Positions 33,620 to 46,285 of a stretch of 64,000 nucleotides of DNA are shown piece by piece; the first letter of the stretch is position 1; each line of letters opens with the position of its first letter. The notes below the pieces were generated by a model. It made no database searches. It had not been told where the DNA came from and saw only the letters and a program-made list of their open reading frames with translations. The stretch comes from Leucaena leucocephala (Eukaryota > Streptophyta > Magnoliopsida > Fabales > Fabaceae): positions 10,868,001 to 10,932,000 of the forward strand of contig CM073566.1 of the NCBI GenBank assembly GCA_037074615.1, in the 5' to 3' direction. Made by a program: the position numbers and the translations under genes.

Positions 33620-33845
33620 TGTAATATCCAAATTTTCAGGCCTAGAGATGCAGAGATAGCCTAAGATTAGGAGACTGCTAGACCCCTTTTTAGCAGAAGT
33701 CCCAGAGGAACGTAAAGAGTTTCATGGACTGAGCTGCGAGTAAGTAAAGGTACGGGGACTTATGTGTAAACAGTGGAAGTCCCAAGGGGTAAATGGCCAT
33801 TTGGGGATGATGTAAACGTCAAAGGTTCAAGAGTTGACCAGTTAG

Positions 33846-34093
33846 GTCGCGATGATAAAGAAGTTGGTCGTGACGAGAGTATATTATGGTCGCGACTAAT
33901 ATTGGCAGAGAGGATTGGTCGTGACGAATATGTATGTGGTATCGCGACTAATGAGTAGAATGAGCTGGGTTGCGACTAAAAAGTGATGTGGTCGTGACGA
34001 AAAACTGTTATGGTCGCGACTAAAGGATGTTGTGGTCGTGACTAATGTACACAGAAGTGTTATGTCGTGATAAGGTGATTATGAGGTCGCGAC
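33846..34093 (+). repeat. GTCGCGAC motif array inside an LTR
   Basis: Eleven copies of GTCGCGAC or close variants (GTCGTGAC five times including GTCGTGAT, ATCGCGAC, GTTGCGAC, GTCGCGAT) are spaced about 20-30 bases apart. Several are followed by TAA or GA. This is the densest and best-preserved array in the window, and it lies in U3, where it could influence transcription. Confidence 0.8.
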
Positions 34094-34650
34094 TAGTGGC
34101 TAAAGTGGTGCCAAGCGTATGGGCTAAGAGTGGTGAAGGTCCAAATGAGATAGTTACCCGGTTAGAGATAGAACTGGGGAAAGAGGTCAGATACAGGAAA
34201 GGTTATCTGGAGACCATGAGATGGACTGATAAGGTATCCTCATGGGACCCACAAGATTCCACATGGCATTAGAGTAGTGATTGGTGACCTTTCAGTAAAG
34301 TAAAGTTACTCGGTTGGCACAAAAACCGAGGAAGTGATCAGATAAGTCTGAGACTTATCTGGATAGCATTGGGAAGCATGCAAGGTCTCTTCCAGGAGCC
34401 ACATGGCACTGATCTGGAGGAAGCAGATAAAGCTAAGGACACACATTATGAGGCAGGACTCTGGACCTGTGAGTCAGCATGCTGAGGTGTCCAGGAATTG
34501 TGACATGTGATAAATGTGGTGCTGAGGTGTCCCGTGAGGTGTCCAGATGATGCAGTAAAGGAGGAATTAAGGAAAATAGGAAATTCCAGGACAAACCAGG
34601 ACCACATGTTAAGATGGCATGGAAATTACAGAAGTTCCATTGAGGGAGGC

Positions 34651-34658
34651 TATATAAA
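34651..34658 (+). promoter_or_regulatory. TATA box of solo LTR
   Basis: TATATAAA followed by CCCCCC, in the same position as the TATAAATA boxes of sister LTRs. Confidence 0.55.
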
Positions 34659-35269
34659 CCCCCCTTGTCTTCATTTGCTCCACGCATGGAGAAGGGAAAG
34701 AGAGAGAAAGAAGAGAGAGAAGGAGAAGGAAGGGAAGAGAGACAGGAAGTAAGGAAGTTCTGGCGGAGCTGGAAGTAGAGTAGAGATAGTAGAGTTCTGC
34801 TGAGCTAGCCAGGTAGTAACTAATCCTAGCTTTTATGTAATGGCTTTGTGATTTGATGTGCTATTGTTTGGTTGGATTGTTGTCTTATATGTTATGTCTG
34901 AAGTTCTACTGCAATGCTATGATCATATGTTATTGAGTATGGAAGCACGCAGCATACTTATCTATACACAATCACAAGCAAGCACTATCACTCTGCATTA
35001 CATATATTGTTATGATTGTTGCTACTGAGATTCCCCTGAATCTCATCCCCATACATAACCCATTACAGGGAGGTTATGCTGAAGTAGATTTTGAGAATAC
35101 TAAGAGACGCCGTTATGCTGCCGAAGTAAAGACTGAACATCAGTATATGATAAGTACTGTGTACGTAGTGCTGTCTAAGGAGGCTAGAAGTGAGTGGACC
35201 TAGCCGGTTCATCTAGTCTTTCCTGGGTACTACGTAGAATGGTAGTTCTCATGAGGGAATTACCGAATC

Positions 35270-38200
35270 TGAAACATCCTTACGTTCGTATGTCTTAGGG
35301 ACCATTTGGTAGCATTTAGAACCACTTTCAAGGTCATTGAAGTCCAATTCCCCAATCTGGAATTTTACTCTTATCGAGTACTGTTCACTTCAAAATTCCA
35401 GATGAGTGACCTGACTTCGAAAAATCATAACTAATTATAGAAAAATCAAAATGAAGTGGTTCCAATTGCTAAATGAATATAACTCAATTATCTTTCAGGG
35501 AAAAATAACGCGTTGACCATGCATTGACCGAGTCAACGTCAGTCAACATTTCAAGTTTACTGTTCATTCCACGTTTTTCTCCCTGAATCCAGCATTCTGG
35601 TCCCAACTTTAATAATTTATATCTACTTGTGTAGACATACAAATGATATGTTTTATATATAAAATTAAAGCTTGGTATGTCTACTATTTACCATAAAAAT
35701 TTAGAACATTTATTCATCCATTTACTATTTTTAACTATTTATCAAATATGACTAGGTTACCACGTGTTACTGTTCACAGTGGTAAATTTCAGCATTTCTA
35801 CTTTGCATACATATGCATACCTCCATCATACAATAGTCAAACATGCCAAACAACAATTATTCTTAATTAATAAGTTGTTTTACATCTGGTCATGTACATA
35901 AATTCTCATATCTCTATTACATCTTTTTCTGCCTGAAGTCCGGCAACATAACCGCTACGCTTCATCTGTACAAAGAACTGAACCGTACTGATTCGGTAAT
36001 CCCCTCATGAGAACTACCATTCTACGTAGTACCCAGGAAAGACTAGATGAACCGGCTAGGTCCACTCACTTCTAGCCTCCTTAGACAGCACTACGTACAC
36101 AGTACTTATCATATACTGATGTTCAGTCTTTACTTCGGCAGCATAACGGCGTCTCTTAAAATTCCCGGAATTCATTTTGACATAACCTCCCCTGTAATGG
36201 TTTACTTATTGGGATGAGATTCGGGGGAATCTCAGTAGCAACAATCATAACAATATATGTAATGCAGAGTGACAGTGCTTGCTTGTGATTGTGTACAGAT
36301 AAGTATGCTGCGTGCTTCCATGCTTAATAACATATGATCATAGCATTATAGCAGAGCTTCAGACATAACATATAAGACAACAATCCAACCAAACAATAGC
36401 ACAACAAATCACAAAGCCATTACATAAAAGCTAGGATTAGTTACTACCTGGCTATCTTAGCAGAACTCCACTATCCTTATTCTGCTTCCATCTCCGCCAG
36501 AACTTCCTTACTTCCTTTTTCTCCTTTCTCTCTTCCCTTCCTTCTCCTTCTCTCTCTTCTTTCTCTCCCTTCTCCCTTCCATGCGTGAATGCAAGAATAG
36601 AATGGAGGGGGGGTATTTATAATTGCCTTCAATGGCAATTCTGCAGTTTCTATGAACTTTGATCCTGCGGTCCTGGTTTTTCCTGGATTTTCCTATTTTC
36701 TTTAATTCCTCCTTTACTGCATCATGCATGACATCATTGGGACACCTCACCAGGACACCTCAGCGCCACATTTATCACATGTCTGAAATCCTGGACACCT
36801 CAGCAGCTGACTCAGCATGCTGACTCACAGGTCCAGTCTCAACTTTTTCTTCTGCCTTTATGTTGGCGCCATGTGTCATCTTACTGGCACCTGTCACGCC
36901 TTCCAATGCTATCCAGATAAATCCAGGACTTTATCTGATCACCTCCTCGGTTATCGTGCCGACCGAGTAACTTTACTTTATTGAAACAGCATTAAAATAG
37001 TATTTTAATGCCACTTTTTCCCACATACTTCATGGGCTACGTTTTTGGGCTTTGGGAATGTTGTCTTGGATCCTGATCAAGCCCAAGTACTCTGATGGCT
37101 CGATTCCCAAGAAACAGCCCTTGGCAAATTATCAAAATTCCCTTGGGTGCCCTTTCTTGCACTATTTTAACCCTAAGGGTAAAATTGTCATTTTACACCC
37201 TTCTGTCCTCTGTCAGGGCATATACTGATTCTAAGTAGCTTTATCTGTATATACCTTGGCTTCTGGGCCTGTCCAGAATTACTAAAATGCCCTTCATTCA
37301 TCTGTTACACTTTTGTACAACACAGGGGTATTTTCGTAATTTCACACTTTTCCGGGGTTCTGCCGGACACTGGGCCACCTATCAGTCTAAGGGTCTTACT
37401 GGGTCTCTGTTGGCGCCATTATTGGGCCTTTCTGGGTCCATTACCTTCATGGCACGCATTATGAGGAATCTTCCCCCGTTAATAATTATTGAATATTTTA
37501 TCTATTATTCACCGTTTATACACATATCCGGACACCGGCTCCTTCTGTCCGATACACTAGCCTGCGGTGTTCAGGCATCCCTGTGAGTCATATCAGTCAT
37601 CTGACCGAGGTCATCCGAACTCATTCATTCCCCTTTCAAATACCGATAAATCTCCCTATCGGATCCCCGGAGGCCTCACACTCCCGTCTGGATTTTCTAA
37701 TTTGCGAATAACTTTTTCTACAGGCCTCCTATCGGTATTCTGTCAGTTTCCCGACATCCGTCCCATAAGGACGTATTATCCTGTATTTTCTCACCTAGAT
37801 CTGAATTCTAGGATATCCGGTATGAATTTTTATAACTTTTGGACGATCAGTCCATTTCTGGCTATCTGGAGTCTTCAAAAATTCCTGTATTAAGCCAGAT
37901 TACCGAGCGTCCCTTGCTCTCTCTACCGGTGAAATCTGGGATTGAAATGCTTTCGGACAGTCCAAACCACTTCCGGCCTGACTTTCTTTAATTACAATTT
38001 AGCCCCAAGGAACTTTTCTTCTTTTCATTTAAGTCCCTTTTTATTTGGCTAAAATTACACTTAAGGAATCCACATTTTTGTCTACTTTCCTTCTTGGCCT
38101 TGAAACTTTCCATAATTGCACTTAAGTCCTTTCATTTCCTTTACTAGGCCTAGGGGCATTATTGTCTTTTCATATTTTACCAGAGTATTCTCTGGCACTG

Positions 38201-38857
38201 GCCAACTATCCAGATACCCCTTCTTGACTGTCTAACCTTAGCCAAATGACCAAAATACCCTTTACTCATTCTTCAGTTATTCTATAACATAAGGGCATTT
38301 TTGTCATTTTGCACATTTTTCCCAGACACCGGCCCCCTTACCACTGAACTGGTATTATGGGCTTGGGTCTTCCCTGGTGTCACTACGGGCCTTAGACAAC
38401 ACTGTATGGCCTCTGGCCATAGTCCGATCATCTCTATTCGGACTGCTCTTCCTTTACCGATTATAACTGTAATTTCCCATCTTCGAGGATTTTTACAGAA
38501 AAATCGGGACCTCAAATCAAAATTCTGTGATTCCTCATTCAATCCGGAATCCTTTTCTCTATCTCCCGGTATTTTCAGATATTTTATCCGGACCGGGCTG
38601 TTTTGGCCTGAAAAAGCACTCACTCGCACACTTTTCCAAAATGACCATTTTACCCCTGGTCATATTTCTAATTCTTTCATACACATAGAGATCTCATATG
38701 CACATTTCACAGTTCAGTGAAATGATCAGCATAATTTTCTCTATTTTTTGGCAAAATATGGTACTCATCGACCACCAGTCAGATCTTTCCCATAATTACG
38801 ATTATGCCCTTGAATTCTCCTTCTGGCATCTCTAGGCCTAAAAATTGGGGTGTTACA
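35270..38857 (-). mobile_element. Reverse-oriented solo LTR nested in a solo LTR, TSD GAATC
   Basis: On the minus strand it starts TGTAACACCCCAATTTTTAG (from 38857) and ends GGATGTTTCA (at 35270). GAATC flanks it at 35265-35269 and 38858-38862. Its sequence matches the LTRs of the element at 42130-53859 over the whole length, so it belongs to that family. The minus-strand TATA box is at 36614-36621 and the stem-loop at 36216-36233. Confidence 0.93.
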
Positions 38858-39327
38858 GAATCAGTACGGTTCAGTTCTTTGTACAGTGAAGCGTAGCGGT
38901 TATGCTGCCGGAGTTTAGGCAGAAAGAGATGTAATAGAGATAGAAAGATTATGTATATGTCTTGTTGTGTATGCCATGCTGTATGACATTATGTTATTCA
39001 ATGATAAATATTGTTTGGCATATTCAATTTATGTATGGTAAATTAAGGGGAAATTCGTAGGTCCTGAGGCAGCAGTGTTCTGACCTCAGTTTGACCTAGT
39101 AAACAGAGGAGTCTGGCCACGAGATTTGGTGAGCCGATAGTACACATCTGGGGCATTCCGTGAATAGGTAATAAGCCTCATTTGGATGTGTATAATGAGA
39201 GAAACCAATTCTCAAAGTAAAGGTTCAGACTAAAGAACTTAGGAGTAAAAGTTCAATCTCTGGACTTAAGTTAAGCTAAAATTGCTTCCGCAAGTGTACT
39301 CTGAGGAGTTTAAAGGAGGATGTTTCA

Positions 39328-39491
39328 CTTTCAAACTTGGAAAACTTGCTGCAAGATAGGATGGTCCATATGTGGTGACTAAGCTCCATGACTATGGAAC
39401 AATTGAATTGATGAATGAAGCAGATGGTACAGCATTTCAGGTCAATGGCCACTTATTGAAGCTGTACAAGGAGAACTTCAAACCCTCATGA
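39328..39491 (+). pseudogene. Athila integrase C-terminal end
   Basis: Continues the integrase after the solo LTR: a CTTTC repeat, then a frame with DRMVHMW/DGPYVVT-type sequence, GTIELMN, FQVNGHLLKLYKENF and a stop at 39489-39491. These are the typical last residues of plant Ty3 integrase before the post-pol region. One frame change is needed near the junction. Confidence 0.75.
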
Positions 39492-41345
39492 TATTCAGGT
39501 TGTCTCCTTCCTTTTTTCCCCACTTACAATAGTCTGCTTTGATCAGCTTTATTATATACTTGAGCTATAATTGTTGATTAAGTGTGGGGGAGGAGACCAA
39601 GTCAGTAGGGTAGATAAATAATCCTATGAATAAATCAAAGATTTTCTTTTAGTGTTGTCATGTCATTACTGCTGCCTTTGCATGTGTTTATTGCTTCTTC
39701 ACATTGTGGACAATGTAGAATTTAAGTGTGGGGGAGGATGAACTTGATGGGTGAATAAACAATTAGATATTTTCTATGATTTTGTATTTTGTTCGCGACC
39801 TTATGCTGTTCATGTCGCGACTAATGTGTTCAAATTGTAAAAATTTCTTCTCTGTGAAGATTAGTCGCGACCATTGCTTACATTTGTCGCGACCAAAAGT
39901 TCATATTTTCTGATATTCACCCATCTATGATGTTTAGTCATGGTCTGTGCTTATTCTATGTCGTGACTGGAACTCTGTGAATTTTGGTCGCAACTGATTA
40001 TCATTTGGTCCCGACAAAAACATATGTGTTTAACAAGTTTACTCTCGGTGATTTGTAGTCGTGACCAATGTCCATTTCTGTCGTGACTAATATTCTTTAT
40101 TTTCTAAAAATCTCTTCTCTGTGTAAAACAGTCACGACCTGATGACCTTTTTGTCGTGACTAACATCTATCTTTTGCTGAAAATTCCTTCTACTGCATTC
40201 TAGTTGTTGCTTGATCTTTGGAATTTATTGTCATGGATTCTAAATTGAACTTTTATAATCTTGAACATTGGCAAGTTTGATGAAGTATTAGTTTCTTGTT
40301 TCATTAATTCACTACTGGAAATTATGCATCATGAATGATTAATCTCATGTATTTTGTTTAAAATTAATGCAATCTAGTCATGTGAGCTGATTAGGGTGAG
40401 TAAGCCAGATGAAAGCATTTTGAGCCTTCAACATATACTCCTTTACATTGTGTGACACCATCTAGTTTGGTAACTTTGTAGAACTTGTCTCAATCCTTGA
40501 TTCAAAACCACATCAGCTCCATGGAATTATCAAAGTAATAAGGGCTTTCCTTTCAAAACCCTCTTGACCAAACAGAAACGACATAAATATGAAATCCTTT
40601 GCTTTACCCCTTTGAGACCTTCATTTTCTTTAAAAATTCCATCCTTGATTAATGAATATTGTGAAAGATAGTTGCTGCTGCAGTAAGTCTTTGATTGTGA
40701 AGTTACACTACTTGTTGAATCTCTGAACTTCAATATATTTGCTATCTGGTTCAAGAAAATGAAAACAAAGAAAAAATATATAGAGAGAAAAGAAAAAAAA
40801 AAGTACAAAGAAAAGAGAAAAGAAACCAGATGCAAAAAGTGTTATTCAACTTGTACTAAAGGAAGATAATTTGTGACTATGTTATTTTCTGCAGCTGCAA
40901 GATTTGAGCTTGGATTGTGCGTAGTATTTCATTAATTATTAACATGCATTTTCATTTCATCATCTAGCCTTTCCAACATTACAACCCTAATAAAGACCCT
41001 TTGATTCATAACCCTTGTGGCATTTAGTGGTGGAGATGTAGGGTGGTTACAAGCCTATGGGAAGCCTAAGCTAAATGGTTGAGTGAAATTACCTTGAGAA
41101 GAAAGGGAGTGAAACATTATATCTTGTGAGGAAATCTCAACCTAGTTGCTTACTATGATTGAATTGCATGAGTTAGATTTTTTGATTGATATGAGATTAG
41201 TTTAGATTGTTGCCAATTGAAGGGAAAGATTTATGATTGCAAGTACTCATGCTAAATCTGTTTTGCTAATTGCGCTGAACATGTGTGTTTAAATTCAGTT
41301 TTGATCCATAATTTTGCTCGGAGTGCAAAAGCTAAGTGTGGGGAG
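39492..41345 (+). other. Athila post-pol noncoding region with purine tracts
   Basis: No conserved ORF is seen over 1.85 kb, so there is no envelope-like gene. AAGTGTGGGGGAGGA occurs at about 39580 and 39723, and a shorter GTGTGGGGAG at about 41337 just before the LTR. Such tracts are typical after Athila pol and before the LTR. The last is the probable polypurine tract. A purine-rich AAAGAAAAGA stretch lies at 40760-40830. Confidence 0.65.
39792..40160 (+). repeat. GTCGCGAC motif array in the Athila post-pol region
   Basis: About twelve TCGCGAC, TCGTGAC, TCGCAAC or TCACGAC motifs lie every 20-45 bases, in flanks of both orientations (TTAGTCGCGACC and GTCGCGACTAA). CTCTGTG, the complement of the CACAGAG seen between motifs in element B, recurs between them. 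Confidence 0.75.
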
Positions 41346-41576
41346 TTAATAAACTCATATTTGTACTGATTTTTAATATGTTAAAAGAGAGTTTATTATT
41401 GATTCTTATCCACATTTACTACTATATTGAGCAAATTAGTTAATAATATGAAATTGGACAAGTGGGAATTTAAATGATATGATTTTAATGCTTAATTGGA
41501 TAAATAATATACTAAATATCCATTTCAGGTCAACATAGCAATCAATCAGCAAAATAGAGTATCCCTGTAGAATTCA

Positions 41577-41679
41577 GTCGCGACCTGATGTACTCAACAT
41601 CGCGACCATACGTTCAACCAGCAAAGAAGTGTGTTATCTGTAAATATTAGTCGCAACCTTATGTACCTTCCGTTGCGAC
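41577..41679 (+). repeat. Small GTCGCGAC cluster in the Athila LTR
   Basis: Four motifs, GTCGCGAC, ATCGCGAC, GTCGCAAC and GTTGCGAC, lie within 103 bases, each followed by C. Two are separated by a CTGTAAATATTAG linker like those in the post-pol array. Confidence 0.65.
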
Positions 41680-42002
41680 CAAACATCAATGCAGAAACTA
41701 ATCAGCGACTGACTTAAAAGGATAGCTGGATAAGAGGAGATGGAAGCATGTGCTGCTAAAGAAGAGCATTCACTTGGTAAATTGGCTGAGAAGACAGATT
41801 TATTCATGCATATGCTATCTAGGAGCTAATAACAGAAGCAATTGGGTTGACAGCTGGAACATGTGCTGTAATAGATTGAACATGTGTTGGATCCAGATCT
41901 GGTAACAGATTACAAGTGGGAGATCAAGCATGTGCTGTAACAGAATAGAACTCCACACATCTGGCACTGTTCATGCATTAGCTCATTCCTTCCACACTTT
42001 TC

Positions 42003-42012
42003 TATATATATC
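42003..42012 (+). promoter_or_regulatory. Probable TATA box of the Athila LTR
   Basis: TATATATA in the context TTTTCTATATATATCACGC, about 650 bases into the inferred LTR. No other candidate is as close to consensus in this segment. Confidence 0.5.
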
Positions 42013-42129
42013 ACGCAGATTTCACAGCAGGGGATATTGAATCATACAGATATAGAACACACATTCATATCACTTAACTACATTCCATTCTTATAATCCA
42101 TTCATTCCACCAGTTTCACTCACGCGCAC

Positions 42130-45100
42130 TGTAACACCCCAATTTTTAGGCCTAGAGATGCCAGAAGGAGAATTCAAGGGCATAATCGTAATTATGGGAA
42201 AGATCGGACTGGTGGCCGATGAGTACCATATTTTGCCAGAAAATAGAGAAAATTATGCTGATCATTTCACTGAACTGTGAAATGTGCATATGAGGTCTCT
42301 AGGTGTATGAAAGAATTAGAAATATGACCAGGGGTAAAATGGTCATTTTGGAAAAGTGTGCGCGTGAGTGCTTTTTCAGGCCAAAACAGCCCGGTCCGGA
42401 TAAAATATCTGAAAATACCGGTAGATAGAGAAAAGGATTCCGGATTGAATAAGGAGTCACAGAATTTTGATTTGAGGTCCCGATTTTTCTGTAAAAATCC
42501 TCGAAGATGGGAAATTACAGTTATAATCGGTAAAGGAAGAGCAGTCCGAATAGAGATGATCGGACTATGGCCAGAGGCCATACAGTGTTGTCTAAGGCCC
42601 GTAGTGACACCAAGGAAGGCCCAAGCCCATAATATCAGTTCAGTGGTAAGAGGGACCGGTGTCCGGGAAAAATGTGCAAAATGACGAAAATGGCCTTATG
42701 TTATAGAATAACTGAAGAATGAGTAAAGGGTATTTTGGTCATTTGGCTAAGGTTAGACAGTAAAGAAGGGGTATCTGGATAGTTGACCAGGGCCAGAGAA
42801 TACTCTGGTAAAATATGAAAAGACAATAATGCCCCTAGGCCTAGTAAAGGAAATGAAAGGACTTAAGTGCAATTATGGAAAGTTTCAAGGCCAAAAAGGA
42901 AAGTAGACAAAAATGTGGGGTCCTTAAGTGTAATTTTAGCCAAGTAAAAAGGGACTTAAATGAAGAGAAGAAGAGTTCCCTGGGGCTAAATTGTAATTAA
43001 AGAAAGTCAGGCCGGAAGTGGTTTGGACTGTCCGAAAGCATTTCAGTCCCAGATTTCACCGGTAGAGAGAGCAAGTGACGCTCGGTAATCTGGCTTAATA
43101 CAGGAATTTTTGAAGACTCCAGATAGCCAGAAATGGACTGATCGTCCAAAAGTTATAAAAATTCATACCGGATATCCTAGAATTCAGATCTATGTGAGAA
43201 AATACAGGATGATACGTCCTTATGGGGCGGATGTCGGGAAACTGACAGAATACCGATAGGAGGCCTGTAGAAAAAGTTATTCGCAAATCAGAAAATACAG
43301 ACGGGGTGTGAGGCCTCCGGGGATCCGATAGGGAGATTTATCGGTATTTGAAAGGGGACTGAACGAGTTCGGATGACCTCAGTCAGATGACTGATATGAC
43401 TCACAGGGATGCCTGAACACCGCGGGCTAGTGTTTCGGACAGAAGGAGCCGGTGTCCGGATATGTGTATAAACGGTGAATAATAGATAAAATATTCAATA
43501 ATTATTAACGGGGGAAGATTCCTCGTAATGCGTGCCATGAAGGTATTGGACCCAGAAAGGCCCAATAATGGCGCCATCAAAGGCCCAATTAGACACTTGG
43601 ACTGATAGGTGGGCCAGTGTCCGGCAGAACCCCGGAAAAGTGCGAAATTACGAAAATGCCCCTGTGTTGTACAAAAGTGTAACAGATGAATGAAGGGCAT
43701 TTTGGTAATTCTGAACAGGCCCAGGAGCCAAGGTACATACAGATAAAGTTACTGAGAGTCAGTATATACCCTGACAGAGTACAGAAGGGTATGAAATGAC
43801 GATTTTACCCTTAGAGTTAAAATAGTGCAAGAAAGGGCACCCAAGGGTATTTGGGTAATTTGCCAAGGGCTGTTTCTTGGGAATCGAGCCATCAGAGTAC
43901 TTGGGCTTGATCAGGATCCAAGACAACATTCCCAGAGCCCAAAAACGTGGCCCATGAAGTATGTGGGAAAAAGTGGCATTAAAATATTATTTTAATGTTG
44001 TTTCAATAAAGTAAAGTTACTCGGTTGGCACGATAACCGAGGAGGTGATCAGATAAAGTCCTGGATTTATCTGGATAGCATTGGAAGGCGTGACAGGTGC
44101 CAGTAAGATGACACATGGCGCCAACATAAAGACAGAAGAAAAAGTTGAGGACACGTACTACGAGGCAGGACACTGGACCGGTGAGTCAGCCTGCTGAGTC
44201 AGCTGCTGAGGTGTCCAGGAATTTCAGCATGTGGAAATTGTGGCGCTGAGGTGTCCTGGTGAGGTGTCCCGATGATGTCATGCATGATGCAGTAAATGAG
44301 GAATTAAAGAAAATAGGAAAATCCAGGAAAAACCAGGACCGCAGGATCAAAGTTAATGGTAATTACAGAAATGCCATTGGAGGAGGTTATAAATACCCCC
44401 CCCATTCATTCATATGCTGCACGGCCAAGAGCCATTTTAGAGAGAGGAGGAGGTGCTAGAGAGAGAAAGTGAGAGGAAGAAAGAAAGAAAGGAAGTTCTG
44501 GCGGAGCTGGAAGCAGAATAGAGATAGTAGAGCTCTGCTAAGCCTTTGAGGTAGTAACTAATCCTAGCTTTTATGTAATGGCTTTGTGATTTGTTGTGCT
44601 ATTGTTTGGTTGGATTGTTGTCTTATATGTTATGTTTGAAGCTCTGCTGTAATGCTATGATCATATGTTATTAAGCATGGAAGCACGCAGCATACTTATC
44701 TGTACACAATCACAAGCAAGCACTGTCACTCTGCATTACATATATTGTTATGATTGTTGCTACTGAGATTCCCCCGAATCTCATTCCAATAAGTAAACCA
44801 TTACAGGGGAGGTTATGTCAAAATGAATTCTGGGAATTTTAAGAGACGCCGTTATGCTGCCGAAGTAAAGACTGAACATCAGTATATGATAAGTACTGTG
44901 TACGTAGTGCTGTCTAAGGAGGCTAGAAGTGAGTGGACCTAGCCGGTTCATCTAGTCTTTCCTGGGTACTACGTAGAATGGTAGTTCTCATGAGGGGATT
45001 ACCGAATCAGTACGGTTCAGTTCTTTGTACAGATGAAGATTAGCGGTTATGCTGCCGGAGTTTAGGCAGAAAAAGATGTAATAGAACCATGAGAATTTAT

Positions 45101-45728
45101 GTACATGACCATATGTAAAACAATTTATTAATTAATAATAATTGTTGTTTGGAATGTTTGACTGTTGTATGATGGATGTATGCATATGTATGCAAAGTAG
45201 AAATGCTGAAATTTACCATTGTGAACAGTAACACGTGGTAACCTAGTCATATTTGATAAATGATTAAAAATAGTAAATAGATGAATAAATGTACGAAATT
45301 TTTATGGTAAATAGTAGACATACCAAGCTTTAATTTGATATATAAACCCTATCATTTGGATGTCTACACAAGGATATATAAATTATTAAAGTTGGGACCA
45401 GAATACTGGATTCAGGGAGAAAAACGTGGAATGAACAGTAAAGTTGACACGTTGATGGACGTTTACTTGGTCAATGAATGGTCAACGAGTTATTTTTTCC
45501 TGAAAGATAATTGAGTTAGCTTCATTTAGAAATTGGAACCACTTCATTTAGATTTTTATAGAATTAGTTATGATTTTTCGAAGCCAGGTCACTCATCTGG
45601 AATTTTCAAGTGAACAGTACTCGATAAGAGTAAAACTCCAGATTGGGGAATTGGACTTCAATGACCTTGAAAGTGGTTCTAAATGCTACCAAATGGTCCC
45701 TAAGACATATGAAAGTAAGGATGTTTCA
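42130..45728 (+). mobile_element. 5' LTR of the nonautonomous element
   Basis: It starts TGTAACACCCCAATTTTTAG and ends GGATGTTTCA. TATAAATA is at 44388-44395, the U3 inverted repeat near 44020 and the stem-loop at 44765-44782. A G-box-like ACACGTGG is at about 45232. Relative to the 3' LTR it keeps about 50 bases near 43545-43595 that the other lost. Confidence 0.93.
44388..44395 (+). promoter_or_regulatory. TATA box, 5' LTR
   Basis: TATAAATA followed by CCCCCCC. As the promoter of the 5' LTR it would drive the element's genomic transcript. Confidence 0.65.
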
Positions 45729-45731
45729 TTT

Positions 45732-45743
45732 TGGTATCAGAGC
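45732..45743 (+). other. Primer binding site (initiator Met-tRNA type)
   Basis: TGGTATCAGAGC lies four bases after the LTR end. The leader that follows (45743-45890) has five copies of a GGTTCTGGCTCAG/GATTCTGGCACAG type repeat, and 45890-46285 holds no recognisable gene. Confidence 0.88.
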
Positions 45744-46285
45744 AAAGGATTCTGGCTTAGGAAATGCTCTGAATAGATAATTTATGGTGTTTGTACAGAA
45801 TAAGGTTAGCACAGAACAAAGGGTTCTGGCTCCGAGCATAAGATTCTGGCACAGAACAGAAGGTTCTGGCTCAGTGATGCTCTGGTTTAGTTAGTTTGAT
45901 TCCTTAAACAAATGAGAAGTTTGAGTGATCCTCTCCCTGGAGTATGATATAGGGATGGTGTTCACTGCTTGAAAAGGCTTAGACAGAAGACAGTGACACC
46001 CAGATGAATGAGGCTGGACCCTGAGCTTTATAGTCTTACGAAGGATATGATTATGATGGGCTAATCTTAGTCAGCCAATATAGTCGAGGACTCATGTTTA
46101 TTAACACAATAGGGCTGGACTAAGCAGAACAATGTTTAAGAAGCAGTTTCCTCTATGGATAGAGACAAAAGTTGATCAGTTTACGACTGAGGAAGCTGCA
46201 AAGAGTAGCTCGAGGTATCGTGTTGTGACCAGATACTATAGTGAGGATGCCAGACATCCAAGTTACAACAAGTTAAGTCATAAGT

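Larger units (their letters stand above)
33620..39327 (+). mobile_element. Solo LTR in the integrase gene, TSD CTTTC, with nested reverse LTR
   Basis: It starts TGTAATATCCAAATTTTCAG and ends GGATGTTTCA, flanked by CTTTC at 33615-33619 and 39328-39332. Excision rejoins the integrase frame. It has no internal region. Minus the nested LTR (35270-38857 plus one GAATC) it is about 2.1 kb. It carries a GTCGCGAC array near its start, a U3 inverted repeat near 34307, a TATATAAA box at about 34651 and a stem-loop at 35027-35044. Confidence 0.92.
41346..42129 (+). mobile_element. Athila 3' LTR, segment 1
   Basis: The start is placed at the TTAATAAACTC after the last GTGTGGGGAG tract, by analogy with Athila LTRs that begin TGATAA after such a tract. 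The exact base is uncertain. It contains a second, small GTCGCGAC cluster (41577-41679) and a TATA box at 42003. It stops at 42129, where the nonautonomous element inserted, and resumes at 53860. Confidence 0.6.

Noticed and set aside
40760..40830. Purine-rich AAAGAAAAGA tract as a polypurine tract or a gene on the opposite strand.
   Set aside because: It is about 500 bases before the inferred LTR start and lacks the GTGTGGGG context. The opposite-strand frame is low-complexity Phe/Leu/Ser.
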